Assembly: GCF_002994745.2 (NCBI RefSeq)
Contig: NW_020126835.1
Location: forward strand, 1-64,000
DNA: 64,000 nucleotides
Reading direction: 5' to 3'
Origin: Rosa chinensis
Taxonomy: Eukaryota; Streptophyta; Magnoliopsida; Rosales; Rosaceae
Of the stretch, positions 23,521-34,735 are shown piece after piece. A program made the translations under genes and the position numbers. Each line of letters begins with the position of its first letter. The first letter of the stretch is position 1. Below the pieces are notes generated by a model. It was not told where the DNA came from and searched no databases. It saw only the letters and a list, made by a program, of their open reading frames with translations.

Positions 23521-24115
23521 TCAAAAAAAATTTCTCCATTTCGGCTGTTCTCATAAATCCAAAAATCCATTCCCAGTGATAGAAAGGAGAGAGGATCAGA
23601 TTGGGAAAGGAAGAGAGAGAGAGAGAGAGAGCTCGATCTGTTTTGCTTGTTTTTTTTTTTCCTTTTTTTATAATTAATTAGTAAAGAAAGACAATTTTAC
23701 CCTTGCCACATAGTTGACGGCACAGTCAGAGATTTTGGACGGAAATATCACGTTGATGTCAAAATAGGTCTTTGGATATCACATTGATACTTTTGAGAGT
23801 TCAGGTATCAAATTGGCCTTGGCAGCATAGTTTGGGGACGGTGACTGATTTTCTCAAAGAGAAATGGTGTCGAATCGTATTCCAATCTGTTGGAGCTTGC
23901 CTTAGGCTACTCTCCTCTACTTGTTTAGTCTCCACTGTAGACAGACTCGTAAAGAGAACAGAGAGGAGAGGGAGAGAGGAGTGAAGGAAGAGACTAATAA
24001 AGAGAGAAGTTGTAGACCGTTGGATTCATTATATCCACGTGTCAACATATAGATAAAAGCTTAGGTAGGTTAGGCAACTTCATTGCTTAGGAGAGGATCC
24101 TTTCCCATTAATATA

Positions 24116-24476
24116 TGATCGACTACTCTAAAGTTCAAATACCATGAAGTTCCTGAAGTTCATGAAATCTCCATCTTCCATTTCATTTAACGGTTAGATT
24201 TAGAACCACATCACCTAATATCTATGTTGAGGCTTTTTGCTCAAACTGAGACTTGTTTGCCGTTAACTACATCAAAAAAGAAATCCTCTCTTCTTCAAAG
24301 TTATAAAAGACTAGGATCTGAGCATACGCATACAAAACAATTGAAAATGCTATAGGGCAATCAGGACCGATGAAACACCCCTGAACAAGCAATTCTTCAC
24401 CTCAGCCATAACATAGATGACAAGAAACAACTTCCAAAACATGGGAAGCACCATGACCATTTTATAAACGAAAAAC
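24116..24476. other. Intergenic sequence before a Copia insertion
   Basis: No gene. It includes catgaagttcctgaagttca (24145) and a 30-bp stretch (24184-24216, taacggttagatttagaacc) that recurs inverted at 33965-33999 on the far side of the Copia element. Confidence 0.5.
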
Positions 24477-27400
24477 TGTAAGCTATGACATGGCTTACTG
24501 ATTATTGATTATACGCATTTATATGCGTGTAATTATATCTAAAACACTAGAATTAAGCTAATCCTCATGTCAATTAATATGTAATTAATCTATTTTTATT
24601 TACTTTGTAGAAAATAAGCGAAATTGCGGAAACGAGAGAAAATGGTGCGAAATTGGAGCAAATTGGAGTTTCCGACAAAAGGACGAAAAAGTCAACGCGG
24701 GTCAACCGTAGTCAACACCATCAAGGGAGTGGAATCAAACCATCTCTGATAATGTGTGGAAGTGCATTGAGGAAGAAGAGAAGAAAGAAAAAATGGGGAA
24801 AAGAAAGAAAGATGAAGAAAAGAAGAAAGGAGAAGAAAGAAGGAAAAGAAAAAGGAAAAAGAAAAGAAAAAAAACCCTTTGCTGACGTCATGATGACGTC
24901 AGCATCAGCATATGTTTTTCCTCTTTCCCCTCCCACGTGCACTCTCCATCTTTTCTTCCATTTCTTTTTATTTTCTTTCTTTTCCTTTGTTCCTATCATG
25001 AGCTGCCACGTGTCATTATCTCTCCTTCTAGCCATGCACCACCGAGAACCCTACATTTTAATTGCATATATATATCCTCTCCTTCATCAACACAAACGGC
25101 CGCACACCACCTCTCCATCCTCCCCTCTTCTCCAAACACCACACCACCATACCCACTTTATATTTTCTTTTAATCTTCACTACTCCACATCAATTTCATC
25201 AATTTCAGAGATTTCAAGGAGCATCAATATTTGAGATTGGGTAAAAGTGAAAATCATAAATCAAGGCTTGTCATAATTGCTCCATAGCAATTTGTGACTT
25301 GTTCTTGTGATTCTCACTCCTCTTCACTTTTATCTCTTTATTTGATGTATTTTGTTGTTGATTTGTGGATGGTTGTGAGTAGTCTATTTAGGAAGCTAGG
25401 GTTTGAGCCCTAGCATGGATTTAATGTAATAAATATGTTTTGATTTAATGGTTTTCAATTTCGTGTTTGGCATATGTTCTATTCTATAATATTTGGCTTA
25501 GATGCATGCTTAGGAGCGTGATTAACTCTTGAATATGTAGATGAGCATGTCTAGAAAAATTAGGGGACCTAATCACTTCTCTAATTTATGGCTAGGACAC
25601 TTGTTTAGAACATGGTTAGTTACAATACCAATTTCGATTGCCGTATTGGCTAGCTTGGGAACCTTGATTCTAGGACTCTTCGCCTTTTGGTGCAACTAGA
25701 GGCCCTAACAAGGCTCTAGATTGTCCCAATTGAGTTTCTACGACCCTTGATCCGGAGTAGGAATACCCTTTAAGGAATCTATTGACCCATGAGCCTTGAA
25801 AAGCCTTGGGTACGGTTCTTGATGCCATTATGAATTAAATGACCATATCGGAGCATATTTATGCATTGAATTTGGCTAGGAGGATACCCTAGTGACCTAA
25901 TTTTCATTTCTTGATAAGTTTCTATTATCTTTATCTTTAGTTCCAATATTAATTTTCAATTGTCAATTTTATTTTTCACAATCAAAATCAAATTTCATAA
26001 ACCACTTTCATTGTCAATACCACTTGGTTGTGGGTTTCCGCATTTATTTGTGGTTCTCTTGACCAATTTTAGGCTTGGTTGTTCCGAGCCGGGCATGTAA
26101 ATAGTTTGGTGCTATTTTCTAGGTTCTTTGTTAATTGTTAGTGACTTAGTAATCGGCATAACCAAGGATTGAAGTTAGCTTTTCAATCCCCGTGGTACGA
26201 TAATTTCGGGTCTAAATATTTCCCACTTCTTTGATGACCGTGCCCTTATTGCGCGTAAGTTGCATTCAAGCACTAAAATCAGTTGGTTGACCCGATGGTC
26301 AACCAGTTGACTTTTTGCTTGAATTCGCTACTTCTATCGTCTTTTTCCTCTCTTGACCATAATTTCCTACAATGAAGAAACAAAGTAATAATACGAAATA
26401 ATGCTTGAGTATTCGCTAATTTCAAGGTAATTAGGGCTAGAACACCGTAAATCCGTGTGAATCATAGTCACTCTATGGTGTGTATTTTGAGCATGTCTAG
26501 GATGGAGTTAGAGGCTTGACCCCCTCTAATTCCTAAGCTAGAAACCTTCAATTTCGTATTCGAGGGGTTATAAGCATGGTGATTTACACCCGTTGCGTGA
26601 TTGCGCGGGGTGGTCGCTTAGTAGTCTAATTCCTCGATCTCTACGCCTCTTGATGTGAATTAGTGACCTTGAACCGGCTCTAGTTCATGTCAAGTGAGTT
26701 CCTACGACCCTTGAACCGGAGTAGGATACCATGAAAGGGAATTTTGGTCCTTGAGCCTTGAACCGCCTTGGATACGACTACCGCCAAAATAGGAAATATG
26801 CATCTACATTAGATTAGCTTCCGACACATGGGATTTGGTGAAGGATCCTCCCTAGCACCCGACATTCCCATTTTTATTGTTTACATTTCATTTTTATTTT
26901 TATTGCTTTACATTCATTATCTTTTGTTAAGTTGAAATCAACTCCCAAATATTGAACTCTTCCACTCATTTGTGAATATCCACCACTAGGTTCTTAGTTT
27001 TGATTAGGCTTTGGTGAAAATCAAAGCCGAGCATTGCTAAGACTTGGTGCCTTAGATTAACATTTTTATTTATTTTCTTTTCTTTTCTTTGTTTGCTAAG
27101 TGTCTTTATTTCCGATTACCCAAGGATTGTGGGTTAGCCACTAATCCCGTGGTACGATAAACTTTGGGCATAATATTTCCCTATCTTGACAATGATACGT
27201 ACGCTTGCGTAAATGTGTATCAAGTCACTTACATATGGAACTGGACATTGCTTAGAGTTCATACACTGATATGCGAGTGTACATATATTCATATAAATAT
27301 GTAATTTGATCAGAGTTTAACAATAGGTGTATAAGCTGTCATTAATCTTGACTTATGGATAAGCTATATATATTATTTTGAATTCAAAATAAATACAGTT

Positions 27401-27989
27401 GCAGAGCAGTTAAATAGGCAGTTAAGCAATGAAATTAGTTTCTTTATGGATGAACTGATTTGCTGCATTGCTATATGTATATGTCAGATTGGTCCTTCTG
27501 ATGCACGAGTTGTTCTTGTTGTTAGTCCCATATACTAAAAGAACATAAGGGTGAAATCAAGAGAAGGCTATCATGGACAGTGGGAGTGCATCGAGTAAGT
27601 TTTTTGGGTTCATAATCTTGTGTTCTTGTTTTCTGCAGCTTCAGGATTGATATGTTGTTTTCAATCCCTATTTCATTACTTACATTCAGTGTTAGAGTTT
27701 GAATGGAAATCAGTTTCCATTGAAGAGGATTAGATCTGTCTCAAAGGGATCCGTTAATGATTTTCTTCTCACTCGGATCCATCTCAAGGGGATATTACCT
27801 CTCCAAGATCTGTCTAGAGGAGATTTCACCTCACTTGAATCTTCTCAAGGAGATTTCTTCTCACTTGAATTTAACTCTAGGAGATTTCCAAACACTGTTG
27901 GAACAGAATTCAGTTTTGAATATACATGATTTGATCTAGTATAGGTTCTAAATTATTGTTGTGATTGCTTAAGCATACTGTTTCTAACA
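24477..27989 (+). repeat. 5' LTR of the 24477 Copia element, split by a solo LTR
   Basis: The true LTR is 24477-24498 joined to 27233-27989, about 779 bp, matching the 3' LTR (780 bp). The intervening 2.7 kb is a separate insertion. Confidence 0.92.
24499..27227. mobile_element. 2.7-kb solo LTR nested in a Copia LTR
   Basis: The ends are TGATTATTG and CAAGTCA, and a perfect 5-bp duplication, cttac, lies at 24494-24498 and 27228-27232. The uninterrupted copy at 32856 (ggcttacatatgg) shows the empty site. No coding domain is present; the long frame at 24653-25234 is a purine/pyrimidine tract. The second half repeats itself: the cctacgacccttgatccgga block near 25740 recurs near 26705, and cccgtggtacgataa occurs near 26190 and 27150. 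That layout resembles large Gypsy (Tat/Athila-like) LTRs; the lineage is inferred. Confidence 0.82.
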
Positions 27990-27990
27990 T

Positions 27991-28002
27991 TGGTATCAGA
28001 GC
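27991..28002 (+). other. Primer-binding site (tRNA-iMet type)
   Basis: tggtatcagagc, immediately after the 5' LTR, matches the standard plant Copia site complementary to the 3' end of initiator tRNA-Met. Confidence 0.9.
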
Positions 28003-31000
28003 AACCATACATAGATCAATTACATGTTGAAGAAACCAACTGCATTACAATTGTGAATTCTGGGAATTTTTTGTTCGTATAATCCGCATACAGTTATCTA
28101 CATGTATATTGCATATCTGATGCATCTATCCACATATGTACGCTCTCACCTTTGCAAATCCATTTTGCTCTGGATTGATGTAAATGAAATTGGATTCTCC
28201 CAAATTTATTATCCTTTACCCTCATTCATTGAGAGAGAAGAAAACGACCAAAGAGCAATTAAGGCAATTACAAATTCTATCACTTTGTTGATCACCAAAT
28301 AGTGCAGCTTCTACCAAGTTGGTGTCGATCCAGGTCTTGCTTTGTAAGCAGATGAGATATGTATACAAATATCAGTCTTTGATTTGGTGAGTTCCCTTGA
28401 GGCATTATAGTGAACTTTAATTTTATTTGGTTATTGATATTAATGTATGCTGCTTACATTGTTAGTGTGTGGCTAAATTAATTAGTAGTGTTGATGTATT
28501 AATTACTTGGATTATAATTGATGAGTGGATCTTGGAGAAGCATCAACGGATTCTGGAACTACATCGTGTTAGTATCACATACACTTATCAGTTTTGTTTT
28601 CTGGTTTTAATATTTAATTTGCTGCAGATTGTATTTTGGCCTTGATTCATGTTATGTTGATTTACAATCTCATATTTGGCATAGTCATCTTAATTATCTA
28701 GCATGTGTTGATCTGTATAATAGCATACTCAGGATTAACTAAAATTCATAGTCAGTTATACTGCATGATTTGCATGACAGATCTTGACAAATGTTGTTGC
28801 TATTTTAATTATCTTAGTTGTTATATATGTCCAAGTGTTTACATGGTTAGAGATAATGTTGTTTTAATGGTCAGCAACAAGAACAAATTTGTCTTTGTCT
28901 TCATACATTAATTATTGAGCATTGTATCATGTTTAATTGATGTCCTTTCAATCCGAGCAATAGCCTTAGAGCATTGCTTAGAAATCACAATGCTTTCCTT
29001 GGTTGAAAAATTGGTGATGAAAAGTTTTTTGGCCAAAGAAAGAGATTTTAGCCATTTTCAGATTTCTGCAATTTCAAGCCAATCACTTACATTTGCAAAA
29101 CTGTACTGATCTACTGGGAATTTGAGGTCAGTTTCTTCTAAAGAGTTTTAGTAGACATCTTAAAGAGTCATTGGAACTGGAATCACCCACAACAGATTTT
29201 CTGGGATTAGTTATGAATTTCCAAAGTCAGGAGTCAGTCACAGAATTCTGATATCAGCTTACTTTAGGCAAAAGCAGACTCCTATAACACCTTAGTTTCA
29301 TACAGGACCTCTATCTCATATGTAGATTACATTGTATTCATCTCAATGCATATTTATATTATCCATATTATTTTGAAATGCTAAATAATGGATATGCATG
29401 TTTAAAGTTTCTGATATTGATCTTGAAACTTCATATGTGGTGTGTTGCGTGGTCTCATATATGAAGATTCTAAAGGATCAAATATGCTGGTGAAATATAT
29501 AGTATGAATTCAGTTATATGTTACATAATAAAGTGCTGTCAAAGTGGCCAATATATAGCAATTACACTGTATTCAGTTTCATCAGAATGAGATTATGAGA
29601 CTTAAAATTAATTGAGTATAATTTCCAAAGAAATTTACATCAATCATTTGGTTTCATACTCTTGTATATATTGGTGAACGAGCATTCAGAACTATTAGAG
29701 AATAGTACTCCACAAAGGACGTCAAATCTCGAAATAGAAGAGTTCATTTTCTGCATATATACATACATATTTCAGTAAATGGCTTTCAGATTGGTCATGA
29801 TCACATTGTTGATATAAAGTCAATTAATCTTCTTAGATGCTAAATGCTGTCAAAATGGCTTAGTGTAAGGAGATTAATTATCTTGTTTGGTTTTCAACAA
29901 TAAAAATCAAGCAACTTAAAATTTAATTTGATCCTTATTCCAAAGAAGTCTGGTATCAAACATTTGGTTCTTGATTTGTATATGATGAAAATTGAACATT
30001 CAGATATCATTAGAGATTAGTACACCCCAAAGGATGTCAAATCTTGAAAATGGTTGAGTTCTATTTTCTGAACATATGCATTTAGTGTGAAATGAATGGT
30101 CAAATCATGAATTTTCATTTTATTGGGACATACAGACAATTCTAGTATTATGATAAACTAGAATGATTTTACTGATCAACTTCATATACATCTAGGCATT
30201 TTCCTTTGAGCATCAATCAGGTTGAACTACAGGATGGCTCAAATTTGGGGAAAATGGTAAAGTGACATTGAACTGAACTTGGGAGTACAAGATTATGATC
30301 ATGCATTGAAGGAATCCATCTGAGAGCAGCTAATAACAGCAAGGAGATGCATTAAAATGAACGAATCTAGTTCTTCAAGTAAGTTTGTTGTTCTTAAGTT
30401 TTTGTTTTCTGGAATTCTGGGATTGCAAATGCAGTATCTATCTAGTTATATTTGCATAGAAATATCAATGTTTATGTATAGCTTCAACGGACAAGGCAAT
30501 ATTTGGGGAGTTCATCAGAAAAGAAAAGGTACACGTTTGGAAGGGTCCAAAGTTTGAGTAAGAAGAGCATTAGAGGTCTACAGTAACTAAAAGGATGATG
30601 GAGGACTTATGAACCTTATTTTGTGGGAAATTTGGAGGTTAAGAGTTCTGGATTTCGGTTTCTGACTCCTTTTCTTCAGGCATTAATCACGCGTTGATAA
30701 TTTCCTAGACATAAATCTTCTTGTGGTGCTCTTGTTAAGTATGTTTATGATTCCATTGGCATTAGTAAAGGGCCCTGCCTGAAAGCCTTCTTGTTCAACA
30801 AAGTTCACTGACTCAAGATGTGATAAACCATTCAAGAGACTCATTGTGGAAGCTGACTCAGGAAGCTATTCAAAGTAGTAAGAAAGTTGCTATATCCTGG
30901 CCATGATGGTAAGGTAAACAACATGTGAACTAAAGATGACATATTGATAGTCAGAGTTGTAATTGAAATTGATAATTGATCACCCTTGATTCACGTGGGA

Positions 31001-32855
31001 GTGGTGGAACAGTGATGAGAAAAAGATAAATATATCAACAGATATTCTATAAGGTTCTTATGTTGACCTCCCAAAGAAATATGAAGAAGGGGCAATCATC
31101 TCTTTGTTTTGATCATCTTGGAGAGGAGGCACGCCACAACTATATTGCTAGGCAGCAAAAAATGTCAATGTTGCAGGATTAATACGACAGGATCAGCGAA
31201 CTTCAAAACTGTGCTTGGTGGGTCAGAAAAGTTCGATCAATGTTTGCAGGCTAAATACTAATGTGGTGAGTGTTCGCTGTGGAGGAGAGAATGGTTTCGA
31301 TCAAGCTATTGACTTGTCATCAAGATTCTATCCAATGTGAAATTTGTGCGGGAGAAACGCTTGGTGGAAAAAAATAAATTACTTTGAAGAGATTAGATTG
31401 GATACAGGGAAGTCGAAAAACAAGAACTAGAAGGTGAATGTACTGAAGAATAATGAGGTTCTGAGCAAACCTTCTCATCTATATTCCTCTTTTCTGTACA
31501 TGTGTATTTTTGGCAGAGAACAAGAATGGTAAATGATCCTTATTAAATGGAATTCTACAATAGATTTTCCATAAAGAGATCAAAATCTTTACTCTTGGGC
31601 TGATGAAAGTTTGGTGGAGGATGCTACAGCAACAAATGGTTCATAAATGGATGCAAACTCAACACAAATAGCTAATGAATAGAGAAATGATTTATCCATC
31701 AAGACAGCAACATATTAGTTGGCTTCAGATCAGGATTGCAGCAACGTACATATCACTCCCAGAATACTAGATTAGGATTGCAGCAATATATCAATCCTAG
31801 ACAATGGAGAAAAATCTAAGTGTCGCAGCACGACGTGATTCAATTATGGATAATGTTATTACTGGAACAATGCTCAAATGAGCAGATTGCAGGTGGTCAA
31901 TACAAACCATGAAATTGCAGAAGCATCACAAGCTATAATCTTGAGAAAATCCTTAAGAGCAAGAAACAGCACATCAGATGATAATTACATGTATCCGATC
32001 ATCATGGTGACTGATTTAGAAGAAAAGAATGATCCATTTCAGTTTTAGAAGCAATTCATTCTATGAATAATGAAAAGTGCAGAAATTTAAATGCTGCAGC
32101 TTGAAGGTTTTGTAGAAGATGATCATAAGACCAGTGGGAGAACTTCATTTTTCTGATCTATATGTTGATGATCATATGTTATCTTCTAGCAGAAATATTT
32201 GTTTGTTGAAGGAAACAAAAGGAGAGTCAACAATTTCCAAGGGAGATGAGTCTCATAAAGATTAGTACCCCAGAATGCATTACCGAAGAAAGCATGGAAA
32301 ATATGTCATATACAAGATTAGTTGGATGTTCGTCATTCTTACTTATCATGGTATAGATGGTTTTCATTGTTTGCAGTAAATTGGTCAGTAAAGTTCATCT
32401 ACATTATGCAATTTCACCTTATTGTCTTCTGCATACTCAAGTTGTACAAATTCAGTTGGCTATCAATGAATAGCAAATCTTGCAGATTGACAATATTAAG
32501 TAGTGTGAAATATAATTTGGTTGCCAATTCTATAATTTAGAAATTTTGATAGGACTTCAAGCATACATGTGATTAAATGCATTTATAACACAAGTATTGC
32601 TTATACTGCTATGGGTGAAATTCATGTGATTATAGTCTGTTACAAGGTGATCTTGGAAACTGGTGTCTATCCTCATTCACCATGTTGTTCTTAGGTTTCT
32701 TGAAGCAGGCATAATTGACAGAATTATTAATCAATTGAATTTGAATCACTTAAGTGTTTAAACTCACAGTGCACACTTTAGTAGATCAATTTATATGTAT
32801 ATAATGTATCATTGTCATATATGATTTTGAGGCAATGTCAAGTTCAGTGGGAGAT
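28003..32855 (+). other. Interior of the 24477 Copia element, gag and pol decayed
   Basis: Mostly unreadable. Recognisable pieces are a gag stretch (about 30206-30340) resembling the gag at 6421 and an RT segment with LYVDD followed by LLKETK (32158-32220). The first 2.2 kb is non-coding leader. Confidence 0.75.
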
Positions 32856-33635
32856 TGTAAGTTATGACATGGCTTACATATGGAACTGGACATTGCTTAG
32901 AGTTCATACACTGATATGGAGTGTACATATATTCATATAAATATGTAATTTGATCAGAGTTTAAACAATAGGTGTATAAGCTGTCAATTAATCTTGACTT
33001 ATGGATAAGCTTATATATATTATTTTGAATTCAAAATAGAAATACAGTTGCAGAGCAGTTAAATAGGCAGTTAAGCAATGAAATAGTTACTTTAGGATGA
33101 AACTGATTTGCTGCATTGCTATATGTATATGTCAGATTGGTCCCTTCTGATGCACGAGTTGTTCTTGTTGTTAGTCCCATATACTAAAAGAACATAAGGT
33201 GAAATCAAGAGAAGGCTATCATGGACAGTGGGAGTGCATCGAGTAAGTTTTCTGGGTTCATAATCTTGTGTTCTTGTTTTCTGCAGCTTCAGGATTGATA
33301 TGTTGTTTTCAATCCCTATTTCATACTTACATTCAGTGTTAGAGTTTGAATGGAAATCAGTTTCCATTGAGAGGATTAGATCTGTCTCAAAGGGATCCGT
33401 TAATGATTTTCTTCCTCACTCGGATCCATCTCAAGGGATATTACTCTCCAAGATCTGTCTAGAGGAGATTTCACCTCACTTGAATTTCCTCAAGGAGATT
33501 TCTTCTCACTTGAATTTAACTCAAGGAGATTTCCAAACACTGTTGGAACAGAATTCAGTTTTTGAATATACATGATTTGATCTAGTATAGGTTCTAATTA
33601 TATGTTTGTGATTGCTTAAGCATACTGTTCTAACA
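32856..33635 (+). repeat. 3' LTR of the 24477 Copia element
   Basis: 780 bp, preceded by a polypurine tract. Differences from the 5' copy are mainly scattered one-base gaps. Confidence 0.92.
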
Positions 33636-34246
33636 AAACCTTGCAGTATATTTGAATTTCAAAGGCCTGTAATAATTACCTGAACAATTTATTGGAAATA
33701 TATACAAATCTGATAGCCTTAAGCCCTTTAGTATGTTTGTGAGAGATCAACTGACGGAGGCTAAATGAAAGCAAACAGAAGAAAAAGTTAGCATTCCTTT
33801 TCTTCTTTTAATTTGTTGCGAGGAGAGGATCCTATATCTGGTAACTAGTATTCCATGAAGGATCGTGAACGGCTGTACGAGGTTTTGAACGGAATTTTTT
33901 TTTTGTTTTTGGAGTTAACGGCAGTGTAACTCGTATAAAAAGGAAAACACCAATAAACTAGTATTAATTAAGTGATGTGGTTCTAAATCTAACCGTTAAA
34001 AGGAAAACACAATAAACTAGTATTAATTGAGTTTACAACGGTTATGTTTGGACGGCTATGATCCATCCATTTTATATGGACGTTCTAATGTCGGTTTTTT
34101 TTTTTTTTAAAACAGCAATAGATATATTTGAATCTGACGACTCATTTTGAGGGAAAAAATACTAATGGCTCCTATTAAATAGAGGCTTATTAATTTCAAT
34201 TTTATCCAAGAAAATTAAGAGAAATTTAAATCAAGGTTTAATTTCA
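33636..34246. other. Intergenic sequence with a partial tandem repeat
   Basis: No gene. The string aaaaggaaaacac(c)aataaactagtatt occurs twice (33940-33970 and 33999-34028). The inverted partner of 24184-24216 lies at 33965-33999. Confidence 0.5.
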
Positions 34247-34470
34247 TAGTTCAATAGTGGATGCAATTTGGTCACCATTTCGAACACCTTTCAGAATCTC
34301 GTAGTTCCATAATCTCGTTATAAATACTCATATCTCAAAAATAGGCGATTTGGTCACATTTTCGTAGTTCAATAGTGGATGCAATTTGGTCACCATTTTC
34401 GAACACCTTTAAGAAATCTCGTAGTCCCATAAATCTCGTTATAAATACTCATATTCAAAAATAGGCGATG
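34247..34470. repeat. About 118-bp direct repeat, two copies
   Basis: The copies start at 34247 and 34365 with tagttcaatagtggatgcaa and end ataggcgat. They directly precede the hairpin array. Confidence 0.9.
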
Positions 34471-34735
34471 ACTAGAGGGAACTGCCGACTAGTCATCTCA
34501 TGCCACCTGGAGGGTACTGCCGACCAATGACGCATCAGAGGGTACTGCCGACCGGAGGTGATGGTTAGAGGGTATTGCCGACTACCATAGATAGTTAGAG
34601 GTACTGCGACTAACCATAGATAGTTAGAGGGTACTGCCGACTAACTATCTCATGTCATCTAGAGGGGATTGCCGACCGAAATTTCTGGAGGATACTGCCG
34701 ACCAGACTATTACCTGGAAGGAACTGCCGACTATG
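34466..34735. repeat. Array of about nine hairpins with constant loop AGGGTACTGCCGA
   Basis: The 13-nt core recurs about nine times at roughly 25-40-bp spacing. Flanking arms change from copy to copy yet several stay complementary: gatgactag with ctagtcatc (9 bp), agatagttag with ctaactatct (10 bp), tctgg with ccaga (5 bp), gttag with ctaac (5 bp), atggttag with ctaccat (one bulge). Others have little pairing. No coding sequence. The host element is not identified. Confidence 0.8.

Larger units (their letters stand above)
21904..23855. mobile_element. Pack-MULE nested in the outer MULE
   Basis: Inverted ends starting gagaaaaattcagtcaccg extend about 180 bp on each side (21904-22100 and 23690-23855) and are flanked by a perfect 9-bp duplication, aaagagaaa (21895-21903 and 23856-23864). 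The interior carries a captured LRR-kinase ectodomain on the minus strand and possibly a second fragment on the plus strand. Confidence 0.93.
21093..24106. mobile_element. Mutator-like element (outer MULE)
   Basis: The ends gggtccggatcctctcctaa (left) and its inverted counterpart (ttaggagaggatcctttccc, right) extend as inverted repeats for about 60 bp or more. A perfect 9-bp target-site duplication, attaatata, lies at 21084-21092 and 24107-24115. There is no transposase. A second MULE is nested at 21904-23855. The remaining arms (21093-21903, 23856-24106) include pyrimidine tracts reminiscent of a 5' leader but no clear coding sequence. Confidence 0.92.
24477..33635 (+). mobile_element. Degenerate Copia LTR retrotransposon
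   Basis: LTRs of about 780 bp (24477-27989, enlarged by a nested solo LTR, and 32856-33635) begin TGTAAG and end CTAACA. A perfect tRNA-iMet primer-binding site, tggtatcagagc, follows at 27991-28002, and a polypurine tract (cagtgggaga) precedes 32856. The target-site duplication reads aaaac on the left and aaacc on the right; a lost A in a run would reconcile them. Inside are remnants of gag near 30215-30340 (ELNLGVQDYDHALKE) and of reverse transcriptase with the YVDD motif (32158-32220). No open gene remains. Confidence 0.9.

Noticed and set aside
24653..25234. 193-residue frame rich in Lys/Arg/Glu
   Set aside because: It covers a purine tract followed by a pyrimidine tract inside the solo LTR; no domain and an overlapping frame of equal quality on the other strand.
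34466..34735. CRISPR-like array of short repeats and spacers
   Set aside because: This is plant nuclear DNA, spacing is irregular, and the spacers are complementary arms of hairpins, not unique inserts.
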